Positions 6,587-11,660 of a stretch of 11,660 bases of DNA are shown here, piece after piece. The notes under the pieces were generated by a model. The model saw nothing but the letters and a program-made list of their open reading frames with translations. It was not told where the DNA came from and did no database searches. Source of the DNA: Candidatus Nomurabacteria bacterium CG_4_9_14_0_2_um_filter_32_10 (GTDB taxonomy: Bacteria > Patescibacteriota > Minisyncoccia > Phycocordibacterales > UBA9973); the NCBI GenBank assembly GCA_002788475.1, contig PFRK01000007.1, forward strand, positions 1-11,660. The letters are read 5' to 3'. How positions within the stretch are numbered: the stretch's first letter is position 1; the number at the start of each line of letters is the position of its first letter. Position numbers and translations under genes: made by a program.

Positions 6587-8575
6587 TTATTCTAAAATTT
6601 TTCTCAAAACGTCTTCTGGAACTTCTTTTGTATTATCTGTGGGAACTTTTTCTGAAATTAAATTTTTTAACTTATCCATATCTTCTTTACTTGCAGATCT
6701 ATCATTAGATGGTTTCTCTTTATTTTCAGTTTTTAAAGCATCTAAAGAAATAGGTACAGGGGTAGGAACAACAGGTTCCACCGTCTTCATCGGTGTCCCA
6801 CCATCTACGGTGATTTTATTTAAAATTTCTCTTAATGCTGAATTATCTCTAGGTTTTATATTTTCTTTTTCCTTTTTACTAAAAACCTTTTTAATTGTTG
6901 AAAATATTTTAGGACGTGAAGATGAAGGTGGAACATTTCTAACTGGAGTTCTTTTATTAAAATTATCAGGTGTAGCTTTTTCAACTCTTTCTGGGTATCT
7001 TTCTGTCTCTCCATTTCCATCTTTTTGTTTAAACTCTATACCCAAGTCTGCTAAAGGTTTATAAAACAAAGTTTCATCTTGTTTAATTTGTTTTATTGAT
7101 CCAGCAATTGGTTTTAATTCACCAGATTTTATTTTTGCTATACAATCTTTACAATAAACTGCTCTACCAACTTCTGGCTTAAAAGGAACCATAGTATCTT
7201 TTTTACAAATGGAACATACAGCTGGAAATTTTTCAACCCCACCAATATTACTATCATCACCAATCGACATTCCACTCCAATCATTTATTTCTCTCTCTAC
7301 CACTTCTCTAGATCTACAATATAAAGCACGAGAAGATTTAATAACTTCATCCTCAACTTTTTTATTGCCAGACTTCACCATAGGAGGAAGAGTTTTAGCA
7401 GAAAATGGACGAGAAGATACTCCATCTATCATTAATTTCAAATAAATCTTAAAATTTGGTAAATTCACGATATCCTGCGGTATAAATTCTGGTTCAAATT
7501 CTTTTTCTAAAAATTCTGCATCATCAGCACCAACTCTAAAAACTATCATTGTTCCAACGTTTCCAAAAATTGCGTCTCGAACACTTGAATTTTTTTCTGT
7601 GATAAGTTGAGCAGTATATTGATGAGCTACTGTTAAGTTTAATCTATATTTTCTAGCTTCAGATAAAATACCAGCAAAAGCATCTGTCACAAAATTTTGA
7701 AATTCATCAACATAAAGATAAAAATCTTTCCTGATTTCTTCTGGTATACGTACACGTTCCATAGCTGCTAGTTGAATTTTTGTAATAATCATACCTCCTA
7801 AAAGTGAAGAATTATCTTCACCAATACGTCCCTTAGAAACATTAACAAGAAAAATTTTTCCATCGTTCATTATGTCAAAAATATTTATAGTACTAACTGA
7901 CTGACCTACAATATTTCTAATTATAGAAGTAGAAAGAAATTGCCCGACTTTGTTTTGAATAGGTGCGATAGCTTCATTTCTAAATTTATCTTGCCAAGCT
8001 TCGTATTCGTGAACCCAAAAAGCTTTAATGACTGGATCCTTTAAATTCGTAATTATTTTTTGTCGATAATCTTTGTCCACCAACATTCTAGGGATTCCAA
8101 GAAGTGTCGAACCAGGAGTATCAAGCAATGCTAAAATTGCATTATTTAAAATATATTCCATACGGGCACTCCAAGCATTTGCCCAGATTTTAGTAAAAAT
8201 ACCCATTAATCCCGAAGCTACTAAATGTTTATATTTTGGATCAATCAGTTCCAAAACGTTAAATCCAATATGGAAATCAATATCAGCTGGATTAAAATAA
8301 ACAACATCTTTCATTCGATGTGGTGGGATAGCCGACAAAATAGCTTCTACATTTTCTCCGTGTGGGTCAACCATACAAACTCCATCCCCATTTTCTATAT
8401 TCTGAATAATCATATTAAACATCAGTGCAGATTTACCTGTCCCTGACTTTCCGAGAATATAAACATGCTGACGCCTATCTTTGCGCTTTATACCAAAAAG
8501 TACATTTTTATCCCTATAGGTAGTATTTCCAATGTATGTAATTTCTTTATTTTCAGGTAATTCGTGCAATTCCAT
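6587..8575 (-). CDS. ATPase 2: TraG/TraD/HerA-like motor with C-terminal zinc ribbon
   Basis: A 662-aa paralogue of ATPase 1. Walker A is GKSGTGKS at residues 42-49; Walker B ends in YVDEF with D290 and E291; VDPHGE (69-74), VSKGRIGEDNSS (246-257) and SEARKY...AHQY (305-320) match ATPase 1. It lacks the 20-residue proline-containing N terminus of ATPase 1 and has no membrane segment. After the motor, at 454-478, is a zinc ribbon C-x2-C-x17-C-x2-C ending VYCKDC, the same spacing and signature as the second ribbon of the neighbouring zinc-ribbon proteins. From about 490 the protein is polar and probably disordered, with proline-rich pieces and three short amphipathic stretches (LREILNKI 581-588, DKLKNLI 634-640, VLRKILE at the end) that look like docking peptides. 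Such enzymes pump DNA or polypeptides as hexamers; the cargo here is unknown. It starts after the dnaK terminator from its own extended -10 and likely leads a transcript with zinc-ribbon gene 3. Confidence 0.87.
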   Translation of the reverse strand: MELHELPENKEITYIGNTTYRDKNVLFGIKRKDRRQHVYILGKSGTGKSALMFNMIIQNIENGDGVCMVDPHGENVEAILSAIPPHRMKDVVYFNPADIDFHIGFNVLELIDPKYKHLVASGLMGIFTKIWANAWSARMEYILNNAILALLDTPGSTLLGIPRMLVDKDYRQKIITNLKDPVIKAFWVHEYEAWQDKFRNEAIAPIQNKVGQFLSTSIIRNIVGQSVSTINIFDIMNDGKIFLVNVSKGRIGEDNSSLLGGMIITKIQLAAMERVRIPEEIRKDFYLYVDEFQNFVTDAFAGILSEARKYRLNLTVAHQYTAQLITEKNSSVRDAIFGNVGTMIVFRVGADDAEFLEKEFEPEFIPQDIVNLPNFKIYLKLMIDGVSSRPFSAKTLPPMVKSGNKKVEDEVIKSSRALYCRSREVVEREINDWSGMSIGDDSNIGGVEKFPAVCSICKKDTMVPFKPEVGRAVYCKDCIAKIKSGELKPIAGSIKQIKQDETLFYKPLADLGIEFKQKDGNGETERYPERVEKATPDNFNKRTPVRNVPPSSSRPKIFSTIKKVFSKKEKENIKPRDNSALREILNKITVDGGTPMKTVEPVVPTPVPISLDALKTENKEKPSNDRSASKEDMDKLKNLISEKVPTDNTKEVPEDVLRKILE

Positions 8576-8583
8576 ATATGTAA

Positions 8584-8592
8584 ATTATACCA
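8584..8592 (-). promoter_or_regulatory. Candidate extended -10 promoter of ATPase 2
   Basis: The minus strand reads TGGTATAAT: a perfect TATAAT (8589-8584) with the TG of an extended -10. It ends 8 bp before the ATG, so the predicted transcript has 0-3 leader bases. The -35 region falls inside the dnaK terminator and is only T-rich (TTTTTA at 17 bp). With a terminator just upstream, ATPase 2 needs its own promoter, which supports this call. Confidence 0.6.
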
Positions 8593-8604
8593 GAGATTTA
8601 TAAA

Positions 8605-8634
8605 ACTAAAAAGCCCCATAAGAGGCTTTTTAGT
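8605..8634 (-). terminator. Intrinsic terminator of dnaK
   Basis: On the minus strand ACTAAAAAGCC (8634-8624) and GGCTTTTTAGT (8615-8605) form a perfect 11-bp stem around an 8-nt loop, 11 bp after the dnaK stop codon. The T-run is the 3' arm itself, with TTTAT after the stem. The A and T runs are symmetrical, so it could also work on the other strand. Confidence 0.85.
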
Positions 8635-8645
8635 AATAAAAGATA

Positions 8646-10607
8646 TTATACTTTTGGAGCTTCACCTTCGGGTTTTTCCCCGCCTGCATCGCTTTGCGAA
8701 GCATTGCGGGCAGGTCCTTCCTTAAACTCAGCATCGTGAACCTCAGAATTCTGTTCCTCTGGGGGTGTGGCAGGAGGAGTTTCGGCGCCGACTTTACTCA
8801 TCGCTTCACCAATCTTAGACATTTCAGCAGATAATTCTTCTGTAGCTTTTTTAATAGCATCAACGTTTACACCACCTGCCTGCGCAGGCAGGTCTTTCAC
8901 TCCTCTTAAAGCAATTATTTTTGCATTAACATTATCTTTCACATCAGCTGGGATTTTTGCTTCATTATCTTTCAATGCTTTTTCAGCAGTATAAATAATC
9001 ATTTCAGCTGTATTTTTTACATCAACAGTATCTCTTTTCTTTTTATCTTCTTCAGCATGAAGTTCAGCGTCTGCTTGCATTTTTTTAATATCTTCTTCTT
9101 TAAGTCCAGAACTTGCTTCTATTTTTATAGATTGAGCTTTTCCAGAAGCTTTGTCTTTCGCAGTCACATTTAATATTCCATTCACATCAATATCAAATGT
9201 TACTTCTACCTGAGGCATACCTCGAGGTGCTGGTGGAATCCCATCTAAAATAAAACGACCAAGAGATTTGTTATCGGAAGCCATAGGACGTTCTCCTTGT
9301 ACTATATGAATCTCCACAGAAGTCTGATTATCAGCTGCAGTTGAAAATACTTGAGATTTAGAAGCTGGAATAGTTGTATTCCTATCAATTAATTTTGTAC
9401 CAACTCCTCCTAATGTTTCAATACCAAGAGAAAGAGGTATCACATCAAGTAGTAAGACATCACGTACATCTCCCGCAAGTACTCCCGCTTGTACCGCAGC
9501 ACCAAGAGCTACCACTTCATCAGGGTTAATAGACATATTTGGTGTTTTGCCAAAAAGATTTTTTACAGCTTCAACTATCATCGGCATTCTAGTTTGTCCA
9601 CCAACCATTATAATTTCATTTATTTCATCCATTTTAAATGGTGATGCTTCAAGTGCTCTTTTTGTTATTTTAATTGATCTATCTACATATTCCTTTGCAA
9701 TAGATTCAAGAGTTGCTCGTGACATCTTCAAAAGTAAATGCTTTGGTCCTCCTGAATCAGAAGTAATAAATGGAATATTTATTTCTGCCTCCATTGTGGT
9801 AGAAAGTTCATGTTTAGCTTTTTCTGCTGCTTCTTTTAATCTCTGATGAGCAAGTGGATCTTTTCTTACATCAATACCAGATTCTTTTTTATATTCTTCA
9901 GCAATCCAAGAAATAATTTTTCTATCAATATCTCCACCACCCATATGAGAATCTCCATCAGTAGATTTTACTTCTATAACATCATCACCGATCTCAAGAA
10001 CAGAAACATCAAAAGTTCCTCCACCGAAATCATAAACAACTATTTTCTCATTTTTCTTTTTATTAAATCCATAAGCAAGAGCTGCTGCTGTAGGTTCATT
10101 AATAATTCTTTTTACATCAAGCCCTGCTATTTGTCCTGCATCTTTTGTAGCTTTTCTTTGAGTATCATTAAAATATGCTGGAACTGTGATGACAGCTTCT
10201 GTTATTTTTTCTCCTAATTTAGCTTCAACATCAGCTTTTATCTTTTGTAATACCATAGCAGAAATTTCTTCTGGACGATAAAACTTTTCTGACATCTTTA
10301 CTTTTACTCCACCATTCTCTCCTTGCTCAATTTTAAATGGAGCAGTTGGTTTATCTTTTTGTACTTCTGGATCATCAAATCTATGACCCATATATCTTTT
10401 TATTTCAGAAATTGTATTTTCTGGATTAGTCACTGCTTGTCTTTTTGCAAGAAGTCCTACAATACGATCACCATTTTTTGCTGTAGCAATTACAGAAGGT
10501 GTCGTACGATTACCTTCCACGTTTTCTATAATTTTTGGCACACCACCTTCAATAAAAGCGACAGCCGAATTTGTTGTACCCAAATCTATACCTATGATCT
10601 TAGACAT
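8646..10607 (-). CDS. dnaK: Chaperone protein DnaK (Hsp70)
   Basis: ATP-dependent cytosolic chaperone working with DnaJ and GrpE. From the chosen start it is 653 aa. Nucleotide-binding domain: GIDLGTTNS (6-14), TVPAYFND (141-148), NEPTAAALAYG (170-180), DFGGGTFD (193-200) and VGGQTRMP (335-342). The linker is VLLLD (384-388), then the substrate domain and helical lid. I chose the ATG at 10607 because it gives MSKIIGIDLGTT, the family's usual start. An in-frame ATG at 10640 would add 11 residues encoded by ACTTT repeats; it has AGGA 9 bp upstream, so it cannot be excluded. Oddities: the near-invariant DVTPLSLG reads DVIPLSLG (I390), and two GC-rich palindromes are inserted in frame in the lid and tail (residues 572-578 and 632-643). 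The C terminus is Glu/Pro-rich, ending EGEAPKV. Divergent from the PaaX-like regulator; ends at a strong terminator. Confidence 0.97.
   Translation of the reverse strand: MSKIIGIDLGTTNSAVAFIEGGVPKIIENVEGNRTTPSVIATAKNGDRIVGLLAKRQAVTNPENTISEIKRYMGHRFDDPEVQKDKPTAPFKIEQGENGGVKVKMSEKFYRPEEISAMVLQKIKADVEAKLGEKITEAVITVPAYFNDTQRKATKDAGQIAGLDVKRIINEPTAAALAYGFNKKKNEKIVVYDFGGGTFDVSVLEIGDDVIEVKSTDGDSHMGGGDIDRKIISWIAEEYKKESGIDVRKDPLAHQRLKEAAEKAKHELSTTMEAEINIPFITSDSGGPKHLLLKMSRATLESIAKEYVDRSIKITKRALEASPFKMDEINEIIMVGGQTRMPMIVEAVKNLFGKTPNMSINPDEVVALGAAVQAGVLAGDVRDVLLLDVIPLSLGIETLGGVGTKLIDRNTTIPASKSQVFSTAADNQTSVEIHIVQGERPMASDNKSLGRFILDGIPPAPRGMPQVEVTFDIDVNGILNVTAKDKASGKAQSIKIEASSGLKEEDIKKMQADAELHAEEDKKKRDTVDVKNTAEMIIYTAEKALKDNEAKIPADVKDNVNAKIIALRGVKDLPAQAGGVNVDAIKKATEELSAEMSKIGEAMSKVGAETPPATPPEEQNSEVHDAEFKEGPARNASQSDAGGEKPEGEAPKV
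8679..8714. repeat. 36-bp palindromic element inserted in frame in the dnaK tail
   Basis: The 16-nt arms 8679-8694 and 8699-8714 are reverse complements at 12 of 16 positions around TGCG. The element spans exactly 12 codons and encodes PARNASQSDAGG, residues 632-643 of DnaK, in the disordered C-terminal tail. It is much richer in GC than its surroundings. From memory, similar palindromes and similar peptides occur in many CPR proteins, comparable to the palindromic elements found inside Rickettsia genes; I could not check this. Confidence 0.7.
8874..8893. repeat. Perfect 20-bp palindrome inserted in the dnaK lid region
   Basis: The arm ACCTGCCTGC is followed at once by its exact reverse complement. 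It is GC-rich in an AT-rich gene and encodes LPAQAG (573-578), between VKD and VNVDAIKKATEEL, at a loop of the helical lid where I would expect a shorter sequence. It shares the CCTGCC core with the elements at 142-175 and 8679-8714. Confidence 0.7.
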
Positions 10608-10610
10608 ATT

Positions 10611-10638
10611 GTTAAAAGTTCGTAAAGTTACAAAGTTC
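10611..10638. repeat. ACTTT-unit repeat at the start of dnaK
   Basis: On the minus strand three ACTTT-led units (ACTTTGTA, ACTTTACGA, ACTTTTAAC) follow one another between the ATG at 10640 and the ATG at 10607. They resemble the 9-bp units after dnaJ (220-246). Because this is repeat sequence, its translation (NFVTLRTFNN) is probably not part of DnaK. Confidence 0.5.
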
Positions 10639-10675
10639 ATAAAATGATTTCCTAATTTAAGATTTCACTTTTTAG

Positions 10676-10710
10676 ACTTTATAACATTATAAACTTGATT
10701 ACTTTATAAC
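10676..10710. repeat. Two direct ACTTTATAAC copies in the dnaK leader
   Basis: The 10-mer ACTTTATAAC occurs at 10676-10685 and again at 10701-10710, 25 bp apart. The first copy continues into ATTATAAACT, making an inverted repeat with one mismatch. The copies lie downstream of the predicted dnaK -10, so they would be in the transcribed leader. They may be related to the repeat after dnaJ; an operator role cannot be excluded. Confidence 0.4.
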
Positions 10711-10720
10711 TATTCTAATA

Positions 10721-10749
10721 ATTATATACAAATCTTATATTTTTTGCAA
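10721..10749 (-). promoter_or_regulatory. Candidate dnaK promoter
   Basis: On the minus strand TTGCAA (10749-10744, 4 of 6) is followed after exactly 17 bp by a perfect TATAAT (10726-10721). The transcript would start near 10714, giving a leader of about 107 nt to the ATG at 10607 or 74 nt to that at 10640. The -35 overlaps one arm of the dyad at 10747-10774. No CIRCE element is present. Confidence 0.6.
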
Positions 10750-10774
10750 GTATTTCGTGACCGCAAAATACTTG
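10747..10774. promoter_or_regulatory. Inverted repeat bridging two divergent -35 boxes; candidate operator
   Basis: CAAGTATTT (10747-10755) and AAATACTTG (10766-10774) are exact reverse complements, 10 bp apart, 19 bp centre to centre. The outer flanks TTTTG and CAAAA extend the symmetry if one T is bulged out. The left arm overlaps the dnaK -35 (10744-10749) and the right arm overlaps the -35 of the PaaX-like gene (10772-10777). Bound protein would block both promoters. The adjacent winged-helix regulator is the obvious candidate binder, by position only. Confidence 0.55.
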
Positions 10775-10800
10775 TCAAAAGATAGTATATATTATAAGAT
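10772..10800 (+). promoter_or_regulatory. Candidate promoter of the PaaX-like gene, leaderless
   Basis: TTGTCA (10772-10777, 5 of 6) is followed after 17 bp by TAAGAT (10795-10800, 4 of 6), which ends 6 bp before the ATG at 10807, the same spacing as at dnaJ and ATPase 1. TATAAG at 10793-10798 is an overlapping alternative. Confidence 0.55.
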
Positions 10801-10806
10801 ATAGAT

Positions 10807-11325
10807 ATGTCAAGAAAAATCGAATATTCTAATAAAATACTTAAGATCTTAGCTGAAAAACCAGTTATTTCCGTAGATTCAATTAAAGAATCAAAAGACC
10901 AAAAAACTAGTTATGCACTTAGTCGTTCCATAAAGAATCTTATAGAATCTGGATGTATTGAAGTATTAAAATCAGACAATAAAAACTATTTAAAACTTAC
11001 TAAAAAAGGTAAGAATAAACTAAACTCTATAAAATTAGAAGGAGATGGTGTATTAGTATCTACTGCGTGGGATGGCTTGTGGAGAATTATAATTCTCGAT
11101 ATCCCAGAAGAAAGAAAAAATGAAAGAGAAGCTTTACGTTATCTTTTAAAGAAAGCAAATTTTACTTGTATAAAAAATACTGTATGGATATCTCCACTAC
11201 CATATGAACATCTTTTCACAAACATTAAAAAAGATTTAAATCTAGGAACAGAACTTATAATAATCGTCACAGACAAAATTGATGAAGAAACAAAACTAGC
11301 TTTTTTAAAAAGTATTAAAAAATAA
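10807..11325 (+). CDS. PaaX-like winged-helix transcriptional regulator
   Basis: 172 aa. Residues 1-75 look like a winged helix-turn-helix: helices around 6-17, 21-28 and 36-48, then a basic wing ending LTKKGKNKL. Residues 84-160 match the PaaX middle domain, which has a Cas2-like ferredoxin fold: WDGLWRIIILDIPE (88-101), ERKNEREALRYLLKKANF, then NTVWISPLP (124-132) and a final strand LIIIVTD (150-156). It is much shorter than classic PaaX, having no C-terminal domain. CPR genomes often carry such short proteins, sometimes annotated as Cas2; no CRISPR array or other cas gene is here, so a regulator is more likely. It is the only plus-strand gene, divergent from dnaK with a shared dyad, which suggests autoregulation and possibly control of dnaK. 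The ATG has no Shine-Dalgarno site and fits a leaderless start. The ligand is unknown. Confidence 0.8.
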   Translation: MSRKIEYSNKILKILAEKPVISVDSIKESKDQKTSYALSRSIKNLIESGCIEVLKSDNKNYLKLTKKGKNKLNSIKLEGDGVLVSTAWDGLWRIIILDIPEERKNEREALRYLLKKANFTCIKNTVWISPLPYEHLFTNIKKDLNLGTELIIIVTDKIDEETKLAFLKSIKK

Positions 11326-11332
11326 AAATTTT

Positions 11333-11349
11333 AAAAGATTTTCGCTTTT
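11333..11349. terminator. Weak bidirectional terminator-like hairpin between convergent genes
   Basis: AAAAG (11333-11337) pairs with CTTTT (11345-11349). On the minus strand a T-rich stretch follows after AAAA, and on the plus strand one more T and CTC follow. The stem is short and AT-rich. The position between two convergent genes only 26 bp apart is the main reason to list it. Confidence 0.3.
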
Positions 11350-11351
11350 TC

Positions 11352-11660
11352 TCAGATTATATTTTTAAAACCTCCAGCTTGAAGATCCCAAAGTTTTTTA
11401 TAAAGACCACTTTCTTTATTTAAAAGTTCTTCATGTGTTCCATCTTCAATAATTTTTCCCTTATCAAGCACAATAATACGATCCATTTGTCTTATAGTCG
11501 AAAGTCTATGAGCTATGACTATCGTTGTCTTCCCTTTTATTAGTTTAACAAGTGCGTCTTGTATTAAAGATTCTGAATGAGAATCCAAAGAAGATGTAGC
11601 CTCATCTAATATTAGTATTGGAGCATTTTTAAGAATAGCACGAGCAATAGCAACACGTTG
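11352..11660 (-). CDS. ABC exporter ATPase, C-terminal part, cut by the window edge
   Basis: The reading frame is open to the right edge, giving the last 102 residues of an ABC transporter nucleotide-binding domain. The fragment opens with QRVAIARAIL, the end of the signature region; the LSGGQ itself would lie just outside. It then shows Walker B with D-loop (LILDEATSSLD), the H-loop (VIAHRLSTI) and the usual ending DRIIVLDKGKIIEDGTHEEL and GLYKKLWDLQ. These features are typical of half-size exporters of the MsbA/LmrA type, where the ATPase follows six membrane helices in the same chain. The TTG at 11588 lies inside the conserved Walker B/D-loop and is not a start. The stop appears to be TGA, which argues against TGA being read as glycine here. 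The transported substrate cannot be told. It converges with the PaaX-like gene at 26 bp. Confidence 0.92.
   Translation of the reverse strand, partial: QRVAIARAILKNAPILILDEATSSLDSHSESLIQDALVKLIKGKTTIVIAHRLSTIRQMDRIIVLDKGKIIEDGTHEELLNKESGLYKKLWDLQAGGFKNII

Noticed and set aside
1371..8575. Conjugative type IV secretion locus
   Set aside because: The ATPases resemble coupling proteins but lack membrane anchors, and no VirB4, relaxase, pilin or channel gene is present.
267..10625. Plus-strand reading frames of 60-141 codons opposite the minus-strand genes
   Set aside because: They lie antisense within well-supported genes, have biased or low-complexity composition, and show no recognisable domain.
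10608..10640. Upstream in-frame ATG adding 11 residues to DnaK
   Set aside because: The added residues are encoded by ACTTT repeat units and precede the standard MSKIIGIDLGTT start. An AGGA at a workable distance keeps some doubt.
10641..10806. CIRCE heat-shock operator upstream of dnaK
   Set aside because: No TTAGCACTC or GAGTGCTAA half-site was found; the only strong dyad has a different sequence.
10807..11325. CRISPR-associated Cas2
   Set aside because: The second domain has a Cas2-like fold, but an N-terminal winged helix precedes it and there is no repeat array or other cas gene.
11352..11588. A separate 78-residue protein starting at TTG 11588
   Set aside because: The frame continues upstream to the window edge and the TTG lies inside the conserved Walker B/D-loop of an ABC ATPase.
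1..11660. Alternative genetic code with TGA read as glycine, as in some CPR groups
   Set aside because: No gene needs TGA as a sense codon and the ABC transporter frame ends naturally at TGA.

Overview
This AT-rich window looks like the chromosome of a Candidate Phyla Radiation (Patescibacteria) bacterium, most likely of the Parcubacteria side. The evidence is: two soluble TraG/HerA-like motor ATPases without membrane anchors; cysteine-rich zinc-ribbon proteins of a kind I associate with that group; short GC-rich palindromes inserted in frame in a housekeeping gene; near absence of Shine-Dalgarno sequences; and -10 boxes lying almost on the start codons. The lineage is an inference from these traits. 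Stops are TAA except one apparent TGA, and I see no sign of recoding.

Layout, right to left, because most genes are on the minus strand: the 3' end of an ABC exporter subunit (minus, cut by the edge) converges on a plus-strand PaaX-like winged-helix regulator. That regulator is divergent from dnaK across about 200 bp, with both promoters and a dyad that touches both -35 boxes. dnaK ends at a clear intrinsic terminator. Then come ATPase 2 (662 aa), zinc-ribbon protein 3 (577 aa), zinc-ribbon protein 2 (559 aa), ATPase 1 (501 aa), dnaJ, and the first 42 codons of a third zinc-ribbon paralogue (called 1) at the left edge. dnaK and dnaJ are therefore separated by a four-gene block ordered motor, ribbon, ribbon, motor.

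The most interesting content is this block. The ribbon proteins are built symmetrically: an eight-cysteine module at the N terminus is repeated at the C terminus with exactly the same spacing in protein 2, around a cysteine-rich central repeat region. ATPase 2 carries a ribbon with the same C-x2-C-x17-C-x2-C spacing and VYC signature. This suggests, but does not prove, that motors and ribbon proteins work together, possibly on DNA. The link to the chaperones is only positional.

Regulation that can be read: dnaJ, ATPase 1, ATPase 2 and the PaaX-like gene each have a -10 hexamer ending 6 to 8 nt before the ATG, so leaderless or nearly leaderless transcripts are predicted. Each intergenic gap in the block carries a hairpin or palindrome, most of which do not look like terminators in the direction of the genes. 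No rRNA, tRNA, CRISPR array or transposase was seen.
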